From assembly GCA_002049495.1 (NCBI GenBank), contig LLYS01000006.1:62001-126000 (forward strand): a stretch of DNA of 64,000 nt, written 5' to 3'. The stretch comes from Epsilonproteobacteria bacterium tcs-49 (GTDB taxonomy: Bacteria > Campylobacterota > Campylobacteria > Campylobacterales > Sulfurovaceae). Shown one piece after another: positions 11,227 to 19,733 of the stretch. Position numbers and translations under genes: made by a program. Within the stretch, counting starts at the first letter, position 1. The number at the start of each line of letters is the position of its first letter. The notes below the pieces were generated by a model. It had not been told where the DNA came from and searched no databases. It saw only the letters and a list, made by a program, of their open reading frames with translations.

Positions 11227-13107
11227 GTGGAGCACGGATTTTACACGGTGGCGGCGGCGACGACCAAAACGGTCGTGGCCGATTGCGCCCACAACGCCGA
11301 GCAGATATATACCACCCTTGAAAAAACGACCGAACAGGGTACGGTGCTTACCGTTTTCCCCGAGCTGAGTCTGACCGCGTACACTTGTGCCGATCTGTTT
11401 TTACAGCAGCGCCTGCTTGACGATGCCCTGGTGCAGCTGCGAAAGCTGCTTGGAAAGAGCGCTTCGATGCGGCAGGTTTTTATCGTGGGGCTGCCCGTGA
11501 TGCGTCAAAACAGATTATACAACTGTGCGGCGGTATGCCAAAGCGGGGAGCTTCTGGGGATCGTCCCCAAAAGCTACATCCCCAACAACAAAGAGTTTTA
11601 CGAAAAGCGCTGGTTTGAAAGCGGTAAGGGGATACTGCAAGAAAGTATCACGCTTTTTGGCCGCGACGTTCCCTTTGGAACGGGTCTGCTTTTTGGTGAC
11701 GGGGCGGGGCTGCTTTTTGGCGTGGAGCTGTGTGAAGATCTGTGGGCGCTGACGCCGCCCAGTTCCGCCGCGGCGGCTGCGGGGGCGACGCTCATTGCCA
11801 ACTTGAGCAGCTCCAACGAAGTGGTTTCCAAAGCCTCATACCGCAGATCGCTGGTTTCAAGCCAGAGCGCGCGGCTTATGAGCGGCTACATCTACGCTTC
11901 CAGCGGCGTGGGGGAATCCACCACCGATCTGGTTTTCAGCGGGGATTGCATGATCGCGGAAAACGGCGCGATCACGGCGCAGAACCGCCGCTTCGTGGAT
12001 GAGAATCAAGTGGTAATCTCCACTTTGGATCTGCAAAAGATGCAGCAACTCCGACTCCACGAAGGAAGCTATTGTGACGCTGATATAGATAAATATCAAG
12101 TCATCGATCTGCATCCGCTCCCCCAAAGAAAAAGCTTTGAGCGTTTCGTCGATCCCCACCCCTTCGTCCCGCACCAAAAAGCCGATCGCCAGGAGCGGGT
12201 AGAGGAGATTCTTTCCATCCAGAAAGCCGCTTTGGCCAAGCGTTTGAAACATATCGGGACGCAAAGGGTCGTTTTGGGGATTTCGGGCGGATTGGATTCC
12301 ACCCTGGCGCTTTTGATGGTGCATGATTGTTTTCAACAGGAGGGCTTTGACGTTGCCGGGATAGAGTGTATCACTATGCCCGGTTACGGGACCACAAACA
12401 CCACAAAAGGCAATGCGCACCTGCTGTGTGAAAAGCTGGGGATCAAACTCAAAGAGATCGATATCACGCCTTTGTGTCAAGCGCAGTTTGACGCCATCGG
12501 CCACGACCCGAGCGAGCACAGCGTGGTATATGAAAACGTCCAGGCACGCACCCGTACCCAGATACTGATGGATCGGGCCAACAAGATCGGCGGGATCGTT
12601 ATCGGCACCGGAGATTTGAGCGAAATCGCGCTGGGGTGGAGTACCTACAACGGCGATCACATGTCCATGTACGCCATCAACTGCTCCATCCCCAAAACCC
12701 TGATCCGCTACATCATCGAACACTTCGCCGCAGGGGAGCTTGAAAGGGTGTTGCAAGATATTTTGGAAACCCCCGTCAGTCCCGAACTGCTGCCCCACGA
12801 AAACGGTGCTATCACCCAGGAGACCGAAAAGCTGATCGGTCCGTACGAACTGCACGATTTTTTCCTCTACCACTTCGTCAAATACGGTGCGACGCCTGAA
12901 AAGCTGCTCTTTTTGGCGTGCAAAGCTTTTGAGGGTTACGGGGAAGAAGAGATCGAAAAGTGGCTGAAACTCTTTATCAAGCGCTTCTTTACCCAGCAGT
13001 TCAAGCGCAGCGCCATTCCCGACGGCCCAAAGGTGGGTACCATCAGCCTCAGCCCCCGCGGTGATTGGCGCATGCCCAGCGACGCGAGCTTCAAAGGCTG
13101 GCTGTGA
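11227..13107 (+). CDS. nadE: Glutamine-dependent NAD+ synthetase
   Basis: This 626-residue enzyme amidates deamido-NAD using ammonia cut from glutamine. The N-terminal nitrilase-type amidase domain shows the Glu-Lys-Cys triad: PELSLTAYTC near residue 40, a Lys in IVPKSYIPN, and the Cys in GVELCEDLW near residue 170. The C-terminal synthetase domain has the PP-loop VLGISGGLDSTLALL near residues 343-357, followed by GTGDLSEIALGWSTYNGD. The start is a GTG with AGG 5 bases before it. The last bases overlap the lpxB start (GTGA), indicating coupling. Both domains are intact, so this is the two-domain form rather than the short ammonia-dependent one. Confidence 0.96.
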   Translation: MEHGFYTVAAATTKTVVADCAHNAEQIYTTLEKTTEQGTVLTVFPELSLTAYTCADLFLQQRLLDDALVQLRKLLGKSASMRQVFIVGLPVMRQNRLYNCAAVCQSGELLGIVPKSYIPNNKEFYEKRWFESGKGILQESITLFGRDVPFGTGLLFGDGAGLLFGVELCEDLWALTPPSSAAAAAGATLIANLSSSNEVVSKASYRRSLVSSQSARLMSGYIYASSGVGESTTDLVFSGDCMIAENGAITAQNRRFVDENQVVISTLDLQKMQQLRLHEGSYCDADIDKYQVIDLHPLPQRKSFERFVDPHPFVPHQKADRQERVEEILSIQKAALAKRLKHIGTQRVVLGISGGLDSTLALLMVHDCFQQEGFDVAGIECITMPGYGTTNTTKGNAHLLCEKLGIKLKEIDITPLCQAQFDAIGHDPSEHSVVYENVQARTRTQILMDRANKIGGIVIGTGDLSEIALGWSTYNGDHMSMYAINCSIPKTLIRYIIEHFAAGELERVLQDILETPVSPELLPHENGAITQETEKLIGPYELHDFFLYHFVKYGATPEKLLFLACKAFEGYGEEEIEKWLKLFIKRFFTQQFKRSAIPDGPKVGTISLSPRGDWRMPSDASFKGWL

Positions 13108-14132
13108 AGATTCTCGTTTCGGCTTTGGAAGCGTCCTCAAACCTGCACTTAGGCGAGCTTAAAAAGCACCTTGACCCTTCGGTGGAGTTTACGGGGATCT
13201 TTGACGCAAAGCACGGTATGCCCATCTTTGACAACAACTCCCTGGCCGTGATGGGTTTTGTGGACGCCATTAAAAAGGTGCCTTTCTTTCTGGGGTTGCA
13301 AAAAAAGCTTCTAGAAGCGGCAAAGGATGTGGACAAGGTGCTGCTTATGGACAGTTCGGGGTTCAACCTGCCGTTGGCAAAAAAGCTGAAAAAGCGCTAT
13401 CCCGAGCTGGAGATCATTTACTACATCATGCCCCAGGCGTGGGCGTGGCGGCGCTACCGTATGAAAGCGATCGAGAAATACTGCGACCGGCTTTGTTCCA
13501 TTTTGCCCTTTGAGTGCGGCTATTACAGCGACAAATGCAGCTACGTAGGCCACCCGATACTCGATGAGATCACGGAGTTTAAAAGCGATTACGAAAGCAG
13601 CGGCACCGTCGTTTTCATGCCCGGAAGCCGCCGCAGGGAGATAGAAAACCTGATGCCCGTTTTCAAGCAGGTGCGGCAACAACTGCCCGAAAAAAGGGCG
13701 GTACTCGTCGTCCCCGAGTTTTTGCAAGGCAGCGATATCTACGGCGATACAAGCGGTTTTGAAATATGTTCCGACGCCCACGGGGTCCTTCGCGAAGCCG
13801 AACACGCCTTTATCTGCAGCGGGACGGCCACCTTTGAAGCGGCGATTATCGGTACCCCTTTTACCCTGGCCTATATCATCAATAAACTCGATTACAAGAT
13901 CGCGCGAACTCTGGCCCATATCGAGTATGCGGGCTTGGCCAATATACTTTTAAACCGTTTTGATGGTACAATATTACATAGCGAGTTTTTTCAAGAGGAG
14001 GTCACGGCAAAAAACCTGTTGGCAGATTATAGGCAAACCCGGAAGCAGAAATTCGCTGCACAAAGCGAAAAACTGCGAAACTATCTGGGACACGGCAGCA
14101 GTGAGACGGTAGCGCGCCTCGTCACGCAATAG
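13104..14132 (+). CDS. lpxB: Lipid-A-disaccharide synthase
   Basis: LpxB joins UDP-diacylglucosamine and lipid X to make the lipid A disaccharide, a peripheral membrane step of outer-membrane synthesis. The 342-residue product starts KILVSALEASSNLHLGELKK and has the family segments PQAWAWRRYR, FECGYY, YVGHPILDE, FMPGSRRREI and a CSGTATFEAAI stretch near residue 235 typical of this glycosyltransferase. I take the GTG at 13104, overlapping the nadE stop by 4 bases, since the protein family begins there; the upstream in-frame ATG lies inside nadE. The presence of lpxB confirms a Gram-negative envelope. Confidence 0.95.
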   Translation: MKILVSALEASSNLHLGELKKHLDPSVEFTGIFDAKHGMPIFDNNSLAVMGFVDAIKKVPFFLGLQKKLLEAAKDVDKVLLMDSSGFNLPLAKKLKKRYPELEIIYYIMPQAWAWRRYRMKAIEKYCDRLCSILPFECGYYSDKCSYVGHPILDEITEFKSDYESSGTVVFMPGSRRREIENLMPVFKQVRQQLPEKRAVLVVPEFLQGSDIYGDTSGFEICSDAHGVLREAEHAFICSGTATFEAAIIGTPFTLAYIINKLDYKIARTLAHIEYAGLANILLNRFDGTILHSEFFQEEVTAKNLLADYRQTRKQKFAAQSEKLRNYLGHGSSETVARLVTQ

Positions 14133-14145
14133 TAAAGGAGAACAG

Positions 14146-14673
14146 GTGCACCTTTTAAAAGAGATGACTATTTTATATGTAGAGGATGATGCCGACGTGC
14201 TACAAGCACTGGCCGCATCTTTACAGCGCTGGAGCAAAAAGCTTTTTACCGCCGCTGACGGTCGTGAGGGGTGGGAACTGTACCGCCGGCACCAAGGGGA
14301 GATCGATCTGGTTTTGACCGATATCAAAATGCCCGTGATGGACGGCATCGCACTGATCAAAGCGATCCGCAAGGAAGATGAAGAGATCCCCGTCTTGATC
14401 ACTTCCGCCCACGGAGAGAGCCACTATCTCTACGAAGCGATAGAGGAGGGGGTTAACGGTTATCTGCTGAAACCGCTGAGTATCAAAAGGTTGAAAAGAG
14501 TATTGCAAAGTGTCTCGAAATCCCTGTGTTACGATACTTTACGGCATGATTATTTGAATCTACTGCGCAAAGGGGTGGAGAAAACGGATACGCCGACACT
14601 GCTTGTAGAGGATGCGCGCCAGCCCCGAAGCGCTGCGTCTTGCCGGCGTATCGGAAGTGGCGGAGCTGGATAA
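14146..14673 (+). CDS. Response regulator receiver protein with frameshifted C-terminal tail
   Basis: Residues 1-120 form a CheY-like receiver: TILYVEDDADV with the acidic pair, phospho-acceptor Asp in DLVLTDIKMPVMDG near residue 60, conserved Thr/Ser in VLITSAHGES, and Lys in GYLLKPLS. After about residue 155 the frame becomes unnatural (ARQPRSAASCRRIGSGG). The sequence that makes sense there lies in another frame (14612-14782). The original protein probably ended in a short PAS-like or helical domain of about 210 residues in total. The GTG start follows AAAGGAG. It is directly followed by a sensor kinase, its likely partner. The receiver itself is complete, so signalling may persist. Confidence 0.8.
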   Translation: MHLLKEMTILYVEDDADVLQALAASLQRWSKKLFTAADGREGWELYRRHQGEIDLVLTDIKMPVMDGIALIKAIRKEDEEIPVLITSAHGESHYLYEAIEEGVNGYLLKPLSIKRLKRVLQSVSKSLCYDTLRHDYLNLLRKGVEKTDTPTLLVEDARQPRSAASCRRIGSGGAG

Positions 14674-14782
14674 AAAAGAGATAGAAACGTGCGTTAAGCA
14701 AGGGTGCAAAGAGCTTTTCGGATACTTTGTTGCTTATGAAAAACTCAACGCGGGAGCTGTTTTGCTACATATAAAAGAGTGA
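14612..14782 (+). pseudogene. Out-of-frame C-terminal remnant of the response regulator
   Basis: A 56-residue reading in a different frame from the response regulator encodes natural-looking sequence (SPEALRLAGVSEVAELD, then CVKQGCKELFGYFVAYEKL) ending in a TGA that overlaps the kinase start. Joined to LLVED of the regulator it resembles the opening of a PAS domain (LLVEDGxxxxASPEALRLAG). A small insertion or deletion near 14605-14650 would reunite them. A TAG in this frame just before 14612 shows the break lies close to that point. Confidence 0.6.
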
Positions 14783-17319
14783 CTATGTACGGTATTTTAC
14801 GAACGAAAAAACATAAAGCGATCGCACTGATCTCCGCGGTTCTCGTCGCTACGGCGGGGGTGAAACTCTATGAGGTTTTGCAATTTCATATCGATTCCAG
14901 GAAGGCCAAAGAGAACTTAACTTTCAATACGGCCCACAACCTTTTGGAAAAAAACACGCAAGAAACCGTCAAGTTTTTGCGATCCCGGCTGCACCACTTG
15001 ACCCTGAACCCGAAATCACAAGAGGCGTTTAAAACCGATAACAAAGAGCTGCTTTTAGAGATAGAAAAGCGCCGTTTCGCCCTGATGCGCAAAGAAAATC
15101 CGGGATTGATGAAGATGCATTATTATAAACCGGGGCTGGTGTCCTATCTGCGTATCCACGATCCCAAGCGCAACGGCGACGATCTTTCCCGTATCAAGCA
15201 AACGGCGAGGGAAGCGGAGGATCAGAAGCGCTTTAGCTTCGGTATCGACCCCGGGACGGACACGGACGGCAGGATTTTGCTGCGGGCGGCGGCACCGATC
15301 TTCGACAATGATACGGGCCGCTACCTCGGCGTGTTGGAACTGGGGTTTGATCTGCGCAGCGTTGTGGAGGAAACCAACCGTTTTCTAAACAAAACCCATA
15401 TGAATCAAAACGCTGTAAAATCGTTGATATTAGTTAATAAAAGCTACCTTTTGGAAGGGGTGCGGTCTACGGCGCAATACAAGGGGTTTTATCTACTGGA
15501 AGAAAACCCGCTTTTTCAAACGGTACTGCAAAAGCTCAACACAGGGGAGCGAGCACTTTTTCACAAGCTTCACGTCGATATCGGTGAAAAACACTATACG
15601 ATAGGGTTTAACAGGGATTTTGTGGGCGGCGATGCGGTGATGCTGATGACGGTGATGGATATTACCGCTACGGCGAAGCAGATGCATAAAACCATCCTGA
15701 CAAGCGTGACCAAAGTGTTTTTGGAGTTGATTTTGCTGATCATCGTAATCAACTGGATCTTTAAAGCCTTCAGCAAAACCCTGATACAGATGCATTCGCG
15801 AGTGGACTCCATCCTCAACGCCGAAAAGGACGTCGTATTCGTAACGCGCGGCGGTAAAATGTTGACCGGGGTGAATAAAGCGTTTTTGGATTTTTTCGGC
15901 TATCCCGATTTAAAAAGCTTTACCAAAGAGTATGATTGCGTATGTGATCTGTTTATTCAGGAAGATGGGTATCTGCAGCCGGAAATAGAGGGGAAAAACT
16001 GGGCAACATACGTGATGGAGCACCCGGAGCAGACCCACATGGCCAAGATAGCCAGGCAGGAGCGGGAGTACACGCTGAAAGTGTATGTACAGCCGCTGAA
16101 CAGCGGTTTGATGACAAGTTCGGAAGAGATGGTGGTCAGTCTGGTCGATATCACCGAAGAGTTGGAAGATCAGCGCCGTATCGAAGAGTTGATGAAGCAG
16201 CTTGAAGCCTCTTTGGAGAGCTTTAAAGCCCTGGCAAACTCCACGATGGAGGCGGTTTTGATCTTTGAGGACAACATCTGTATCGAAGTCAACACCGTCG
16301 GCAGCGAACTTTTTGGGTACAAGCGCGAAGAGCTTCTTGGGATGCACCGCTTCAAGCTGATCGCAGAGGAATCATTGGAGGTGCTTAAAAAGGGGTTGCG
16401 CATCGATGACAGCAAACCCTATGAAGTGATGCTCAAGCGCAAAGACGGCAGCACCTTCCCCGCGCTGGTCCGTGGCAAGAATACGACGTACCAGGGGAAA
16501 AAGGTGCGCATCTCCTCCGCTATTGATATCTCCGAGCAGAAACGGCAGGCACGGGAGCTTGAAAAGCTCAACAAGCACCTGCGGGAGGAGGTTGACGCGC
16601 AGGTTAAATTGATCACGCAAAAAGATAAACTGCTGCAAGAGCAGGCCAAACTGGCCGCTATGGGGGAGATGATCGGTTCTATCGCCCATCAGTGGCGCCA
16701 GCCGCTCAATGCGCTCAATATCGGGATAGAACTGCTTGAAGATGACTATGAGGACGGGTTGATCGATGAAGCTTACCTGGAGCAATATATTGAGAAAAAC
16801 ACCCGCCTGATACGCTACATGAGCCAGACGATCGATGATTTTAGAAACTTTTTCAAAACCGACAAGGTAAAATCCAACTTCCATATGAAAGAGTTGCTTG
16901 AAAACCTGCTTGCGCTGCAATCGGCCCAGTTTCAAAGCCACGGGATCGAAGTCAAGATCGCAGGGGAGGATTTTGCCGTATACGGGTATAAAAGCGAGCT
17001 GCAGCAAGTGCTGTTAAATATCATCAACAACGCCAAGGACGCCGTACTGCGTGATAACCGTACCCCTTCGCAGATTACGATTGTTATGGATGCGGCCCAC
17101 AGAACGGTGCATATCGACGATAACGGCGGAGGGATCGAAGAGGAGCTGCTTGATCGTATCTTTGAACCCTACTTTACCACGAAAGAGGAGGGCAAAGGTA
17201 CGGGCATCGGCCTATATATGGCGCGCACGATTATCGTTGAGCATATGCACGGGGCGTTGAGTGCGCAAAACTACAAAGACGGGGCGCGTTTTAGCATACG
17301 GCTGCCCGAAAGTCCGTAA
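14779..17319 (+). CDS. Membrane sensor histidine kinase with two PAS domains
   Basis: An 846-residue kinase. Domains in order: TM segment about 13-34; periplasmic region of about 275 residues of Cache-like type; TM segment about 313-330; PAS-like region about 337-450; second PAS (STMEAVLIFEDN to SSAIDISEQ) about 482-590; coiled coil; HisKA with GSIAHQWRQPLNALNI (phospho-His about 637); and ATPase domain with NNAKDAV (N box), DDNGGGI and GKGTGIGLYMA (G boxes). The AHQWRQPL motif is typical of kinases in this phylum. The start GTG overlaps the end of the upstream regulator remnant, so the two were an operon. The ligand is unknown; location between lpxB and pstS does not tie it to phosphate. Confidence 0.92.
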   Translation: MTMYGILRTKKHKAIALISAVLVATAGVKLYEVLQFHIDSRKAKENLTFNTAHNLLEKNTQETVKFLRSRLHHLTLNPKSQEAFKTDNKELLLEIEKRRFALMRKENPGLMKMHYYKPGLVSYLRIHDPKRNGDDLSRIKQTAREAEDQKRFSFGIDPGTDTDGRILLRAAAPIFDNDTGRYLGVLELGFDLRSVVEETNRFLNKTHMNQNAVKSLILVNKSYLLEGVRSTAQYKGFYLLEENPLFQTVLQKLNTGERALFHKLHVDIGEKHYTIGFNRDFVGGDAVMLMTVMDITATAKQMHKTILTSVTKVFLELILLIIVINWIFKAFSKTLIQMHSRVDSILNAEKDVVFVTRGGKMLTGVNKAFLDFFGYPDLKSFTKEYDCVCDLFIQEDGYLQPEIEGKNWATYVMEHPEQTHMAKIARQEREYTLKVYVQPLNSGLMTSSEEMVVSLVDITEELEDQRRIEELMKQLEASLESFKALANSTMEAVLIFEDNICIEVNTVGSELFGYKREELLGMHRFKLIAEESLEVLKKGLRIDDSKPYEVMLKRKDGSTFPALVRGKNTTYQGKKVRISSAIDISEQKRQARELEKLNKHLREEVDAQVKLITQKDKLLQEQAKLAAMGEMIGSIAHQWRQPLNALNIGIELLEDDYEDGLIDEAYLEQYIEKNTRLIRYMSQTIDDFRNFFKTDKVKSNFHMKELLENLLALQSAQFQSHGIEVKIAGEDFAVYGYKSELQQVLLNIINNAKDAVLRDNRTPSQITIVMDAAHRTVHIDDNGGGIEEELLDRIFEPYFTTKEEGKGTGIGLYMARTIIVEHMHGALSAQNYKDGARFSIRLPESP

Positions 17320-17369
17320 TCTCCCCGGGAGTTAGGAAAGTGGCATATTGTCACTTTCATTTCCGCAAA

Positions 17370-17413
17370 GTAACATCCGCTGTAACCGTAATGTAACAAA
17401 TCTCTTTTATAAT
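17370..17413 (+). promoter_or_regulatory. PHO box and -10 element of the pst operon
   Basis: Three tandem 11-bp units, GTAACATCCGC (17370-17380), TGTAACCGTAA (17381-17391) and TGTAACAAATC (17392-17402), reproduce the TGTAAC direct-repeat pattern bound by PhoB dimers. A perfect TATAAT follows at 17408-17413, so the boxes replace the -35 region as in Pho-activated promoters. The pstS ATG is 31 bases further on. A PhoB-like regulator is encoded in the same cluster. Confidence 0.85.
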
Positions 17414-17444
17414 TTGCGTATCTTAAAAATTAGGGAGATGTCAC

Positions 17445-18464
17445 ATGATTAAAAAGATAGGTTTGGCTGCAATCGCTGCTGCCGCATTAGTTTCCAGTTC
17501 TTACGCGAGAGATCAGATTAGAATCGTCGGTTCTTCTACTGTATACCCATTTTCCAGTAAAGTTGCCGAGTATGTAGGTAAAACGACGGGTTATCCTACT
17601 CCTGTTGTCGAATCAACGGGTTCAGGCGGCGGTTTGAAGCTTTTCTGTGCCGGAAACGGTATGGATACTCCGGATATCACGAACGCTTCAAGAAGAATGA
17701 AAGCCAAAGAGTTCACCATGTGCGAGAAAAACGGGGTTACCGATATCACCGAAGCGATGATCGGTATGGACGGGATCGCACTTGCGCAAAACAAAAACAA
17801 TGCACCTTTTAACGTCACGAAAAAGCAGTTGATGCTTGCCGTTACCAAGCTTGTTCCGGACGGAAAAGGCGGCCTTATCGAAAACCCTTACAAAAAATGG
17901 AGCGATGTTGATTCCGCACTTCCAAACAGAGATATCGTTATCTACGGACCTCCTACAAGTAGCGGTACAAGAGACGCTTTTGAAGATATGATCATTAAAA
18001 GTATCACGAAAAAGCATAAAGATTACGTCAACAACGGTCAAAAGAAATACCATGAGATCAGAGAAGACGGGGCATACGTACCAAGCGGGGAAAACGACAA
18101 CCTTATCGTTCAAAAACTCAACAAAAACCCCGAAGCGTTCGGAATCTTCGGTTACAGCTTTCTTGAAGAGAACGGTGACAAGGTTCAGGGTGCGAAGATC
18201 AACGGTGTAGCGCCCACACCCAAAACGATCGCAAGCGGAGACTATCCCGTATCAAGAAGCCTTTTCTTCTACATCAAAAACAGCCACGCGGACAAAGTAC
18301 CCGCAATGGATAAATATGTGGAAACGTTCATGAGCAAATCCATGATCGGTCAAAGAGGAAAACTGAAATCTATCGGTTTGATCCCTCTTGGAAAAGCAGA
18401 GTACGAAAACATTGCAAAAGCCGTTGCAAAAAGAGAAAAACTTACTCTTGACGACCTTAAATAA
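17445..18464 (+). CDS. pstS: Phosphate ABC transporter, periplasmic phosphate-binding protein
   Basis: PstS captures phosphate in the periplasm for the PstCAB importer. The 339-residue product has a clear signal peptide (MIKKIGLAAIAAAALVSSSYA). It shows the phosphate-binding landmarks: RIVGSSTVYPFS near residues 26-37, STGSGGGLKLFC, and GPPTSSGTRDAFED. AGGGAG precedes the ATG. Four genes of the transporter follow in order, and the promoter upstream has PHO-box repeats. A stable hairpin after the stop may keep pstS mRNA more abundant than the downstream genes. Confidence 0.97.
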   Translation: MIKKIGLAAIAAAALVSSSYARDQIRIVGSSTVYPFSSKVAEYVGKTTGYPTPVVESTGSGGGLKLFCAGNGMDTPDITNASRRMKAKEFTMCEKNGVTDITEAMIGMDGIALAQNKNNAPFNVTKKQLMLAVTKLVPDGKGGLIENPYKKWSDVDSALPNRDIVIYGPPTSSGTRDAFEDMIIKSITKKHKDYVNNGQKKYHEIREDGAYVPSGENDNLIVQKLNKNPEAFGIFGYSFLEENGDKVQGAKINGVAPTPKTIASGDYPVSRSLFFYIKNSHADKVPAMDKYVETFMSKSMIGQRGKLKSIGLIPLGKAEYENIAKAVAKREKLTLDDLK

Positions 18465-18475
18465 TCATTTTCAAA

Positions 18476-18494
18476 GCGGGGATCTCCTCCCCGC
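18476..18494 (+). other. Intercistronic hairpin between pstS and pstC
   Basis: A perfect 7-bp stem GCGGGGA/TCCCCGC with a 5-base loop lies 12 bases after the pstS stop and 31 before the pstC start. No U-run follows, so it is more likely an mRNA-stabilising or processing element than a terminator. Such elements often raise the level of binding-protein mRNA relative to the permease genes. Confidence 0.55.
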
Positions 18495-18524
18495 GAAAAG
18501 CAATATTCTACTTAGGGGTGATTT

Positions 18525-19706
18525 TTGACAACATTTATATCTTTCTTGCTACTTGCTCTTGTAGCCTTTTTTTCAGCTAAGAAAAGAGCGGCAAATCTAC
18601 AACAAAACGGTTTACATCTCGTTTCCCAGGACCATCAATACGGTTGGAGCAGTTTCATCGTCGCCGAAGGGGTCGCGCTGGCTATCTTTTCGCTGCTGGC
18701 TATCTTTACCGGGCTGGGATCGCAAACGGTTGTTTTGCTTGCTGTTTTAGCAGGAGCGTTGGCTCTTATTTTATCTGTGAAAAAGATCGAATCCAACTAC
18801 AATGCCCGCTATTTTAAAGAGGGTGTGATCAGCAAACTGCTGCTTTCGGCTTCGATCGTGTCGGTTGTTACTACCATGGGAATTCTTGTTTCGGTACTGT
18901 TTGAAGCGATCCAGTTTTTCCAGATGGAAAGTTTCTGGTACTTCCTTTTCGGTACCGAGTGGAACGCCGATGCGAGGGATCCGGAGTTTGGTGCGGTACC
19001 GCTTTTTGCCGGTACCTTGATGATCACGTTGATCGCACTGTTGATCGCCGTGCCCCTGGGGCTGCTTTCCGCGATCTTTACTTCCGAATACGCCTCCAAG
19101 TCGATCAAGCACAAGATCAAACCCTTTCTGGAGATTCTGGCGGGGATTCCTACGGTCGTTTACGGCTTTTTTGCCGCTATTACCATCGCGCCTTTTATCG
19201 TCAACATCGCCGATTCGATCGGCCTGGAAGCCTCCTTTAACAGTGCGCTGGCTTCGGGGGTGGTGATGGGGGTTATGATCATCCCCATCATCTCCTCGCT
19301 CAGTGATGACGTCATCAACGCGATTCCCAACTCCATGCGTGAAGGGGGCTTGGGACTTGGCTTGACCAAAGCAGAGGTGATCAAATCGATCGTTCTGCCC
19401 GCGGCCTTGCCGGGGATCATCTCCGCGGTACTGCTTGGTTTTTCCCGTGCAGTGGGGGAGACGATGATCGTTGTGATGGCGGCGGGACTGCGTCCCAATC
19501 TTACGGCCAATCCGCTGGAGGATATGACCACCGTAACGGTACGTATCGTCGACGCGCTGACGGGGGATCAGGAGTTTGACTCCCCCGAAACCCTTTCGGC
19601 GTTCGCCCTTGGCTTGGTACTTTTCGTGGTTACGCTGCTTGTCAATGCGTACTCGTCGCGAATCATCAAAAAATTCAAGAAAAAATATGAAATCAATAAT
19701 CTGTAA
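18525..19706 (+). CDS. pstC: Phosphate ABC transporter permease PstC
   Basis: PstC is one of two inner-membrane permeases of the phosphate importer. The 393-residue product has an N-terminal extra pair of hydrophobic segments (residues 1-80). The usual binding-protein-dependent permease core follows, with LLIAVPLGLLSAIFTSEYA, ILAGIPTVVYGF and the EAA loop (GLGLTKAEVIKSIVLPAALPG). The start is TTG with AGGGG 8 bases upstream. It is somewhat longer than E. coli PstC because of the N-terminal segment. It is followed after 27 bases by pstA. Confidence 0.95.
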   Translation: MTTFISFLLLALVAFFSAKKRAANLQQNGLHLVSQDHQYGWSSFIVAEGVALAIFSLLAIFTGLGSQTVVLLAVLAGALALILSVKKIESNYNARYFKEGVISKLLLSASIVSVVTTMGILVSVLFEAIQFFQMESFWYFLFGTEWNADARDPEFGAVPLFAGTLMITLIALLIAVPLGLLSAIFTSEYASKSIKHKIKPFLEILAGIPTVVYGFFAAITIAPFIVNIADSIGLEASFNSALASGVVMGVMIIPIISSLSDDVINAIPNSMREGGLGLGLTKAEVIKSIVLPAALPGIISAVLLGFSRAVGETMIVVMAAGLRPNLTANPLEDMTTVTVRIVDALTGDQEFDSPETLSAFALGLVLFVVTLLVNAYSSRIIKKFKKKYEINNL

Positions 19707-19733
19707 GCAGTTGGATCAAGGGAGTTTTACATA

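Noticed and set aside
11857-13140. Minus-strand frame of 427 codons
   Set aside because: Shadow of nadE, which has intact amidase and synthetase motifs on the plus strand.
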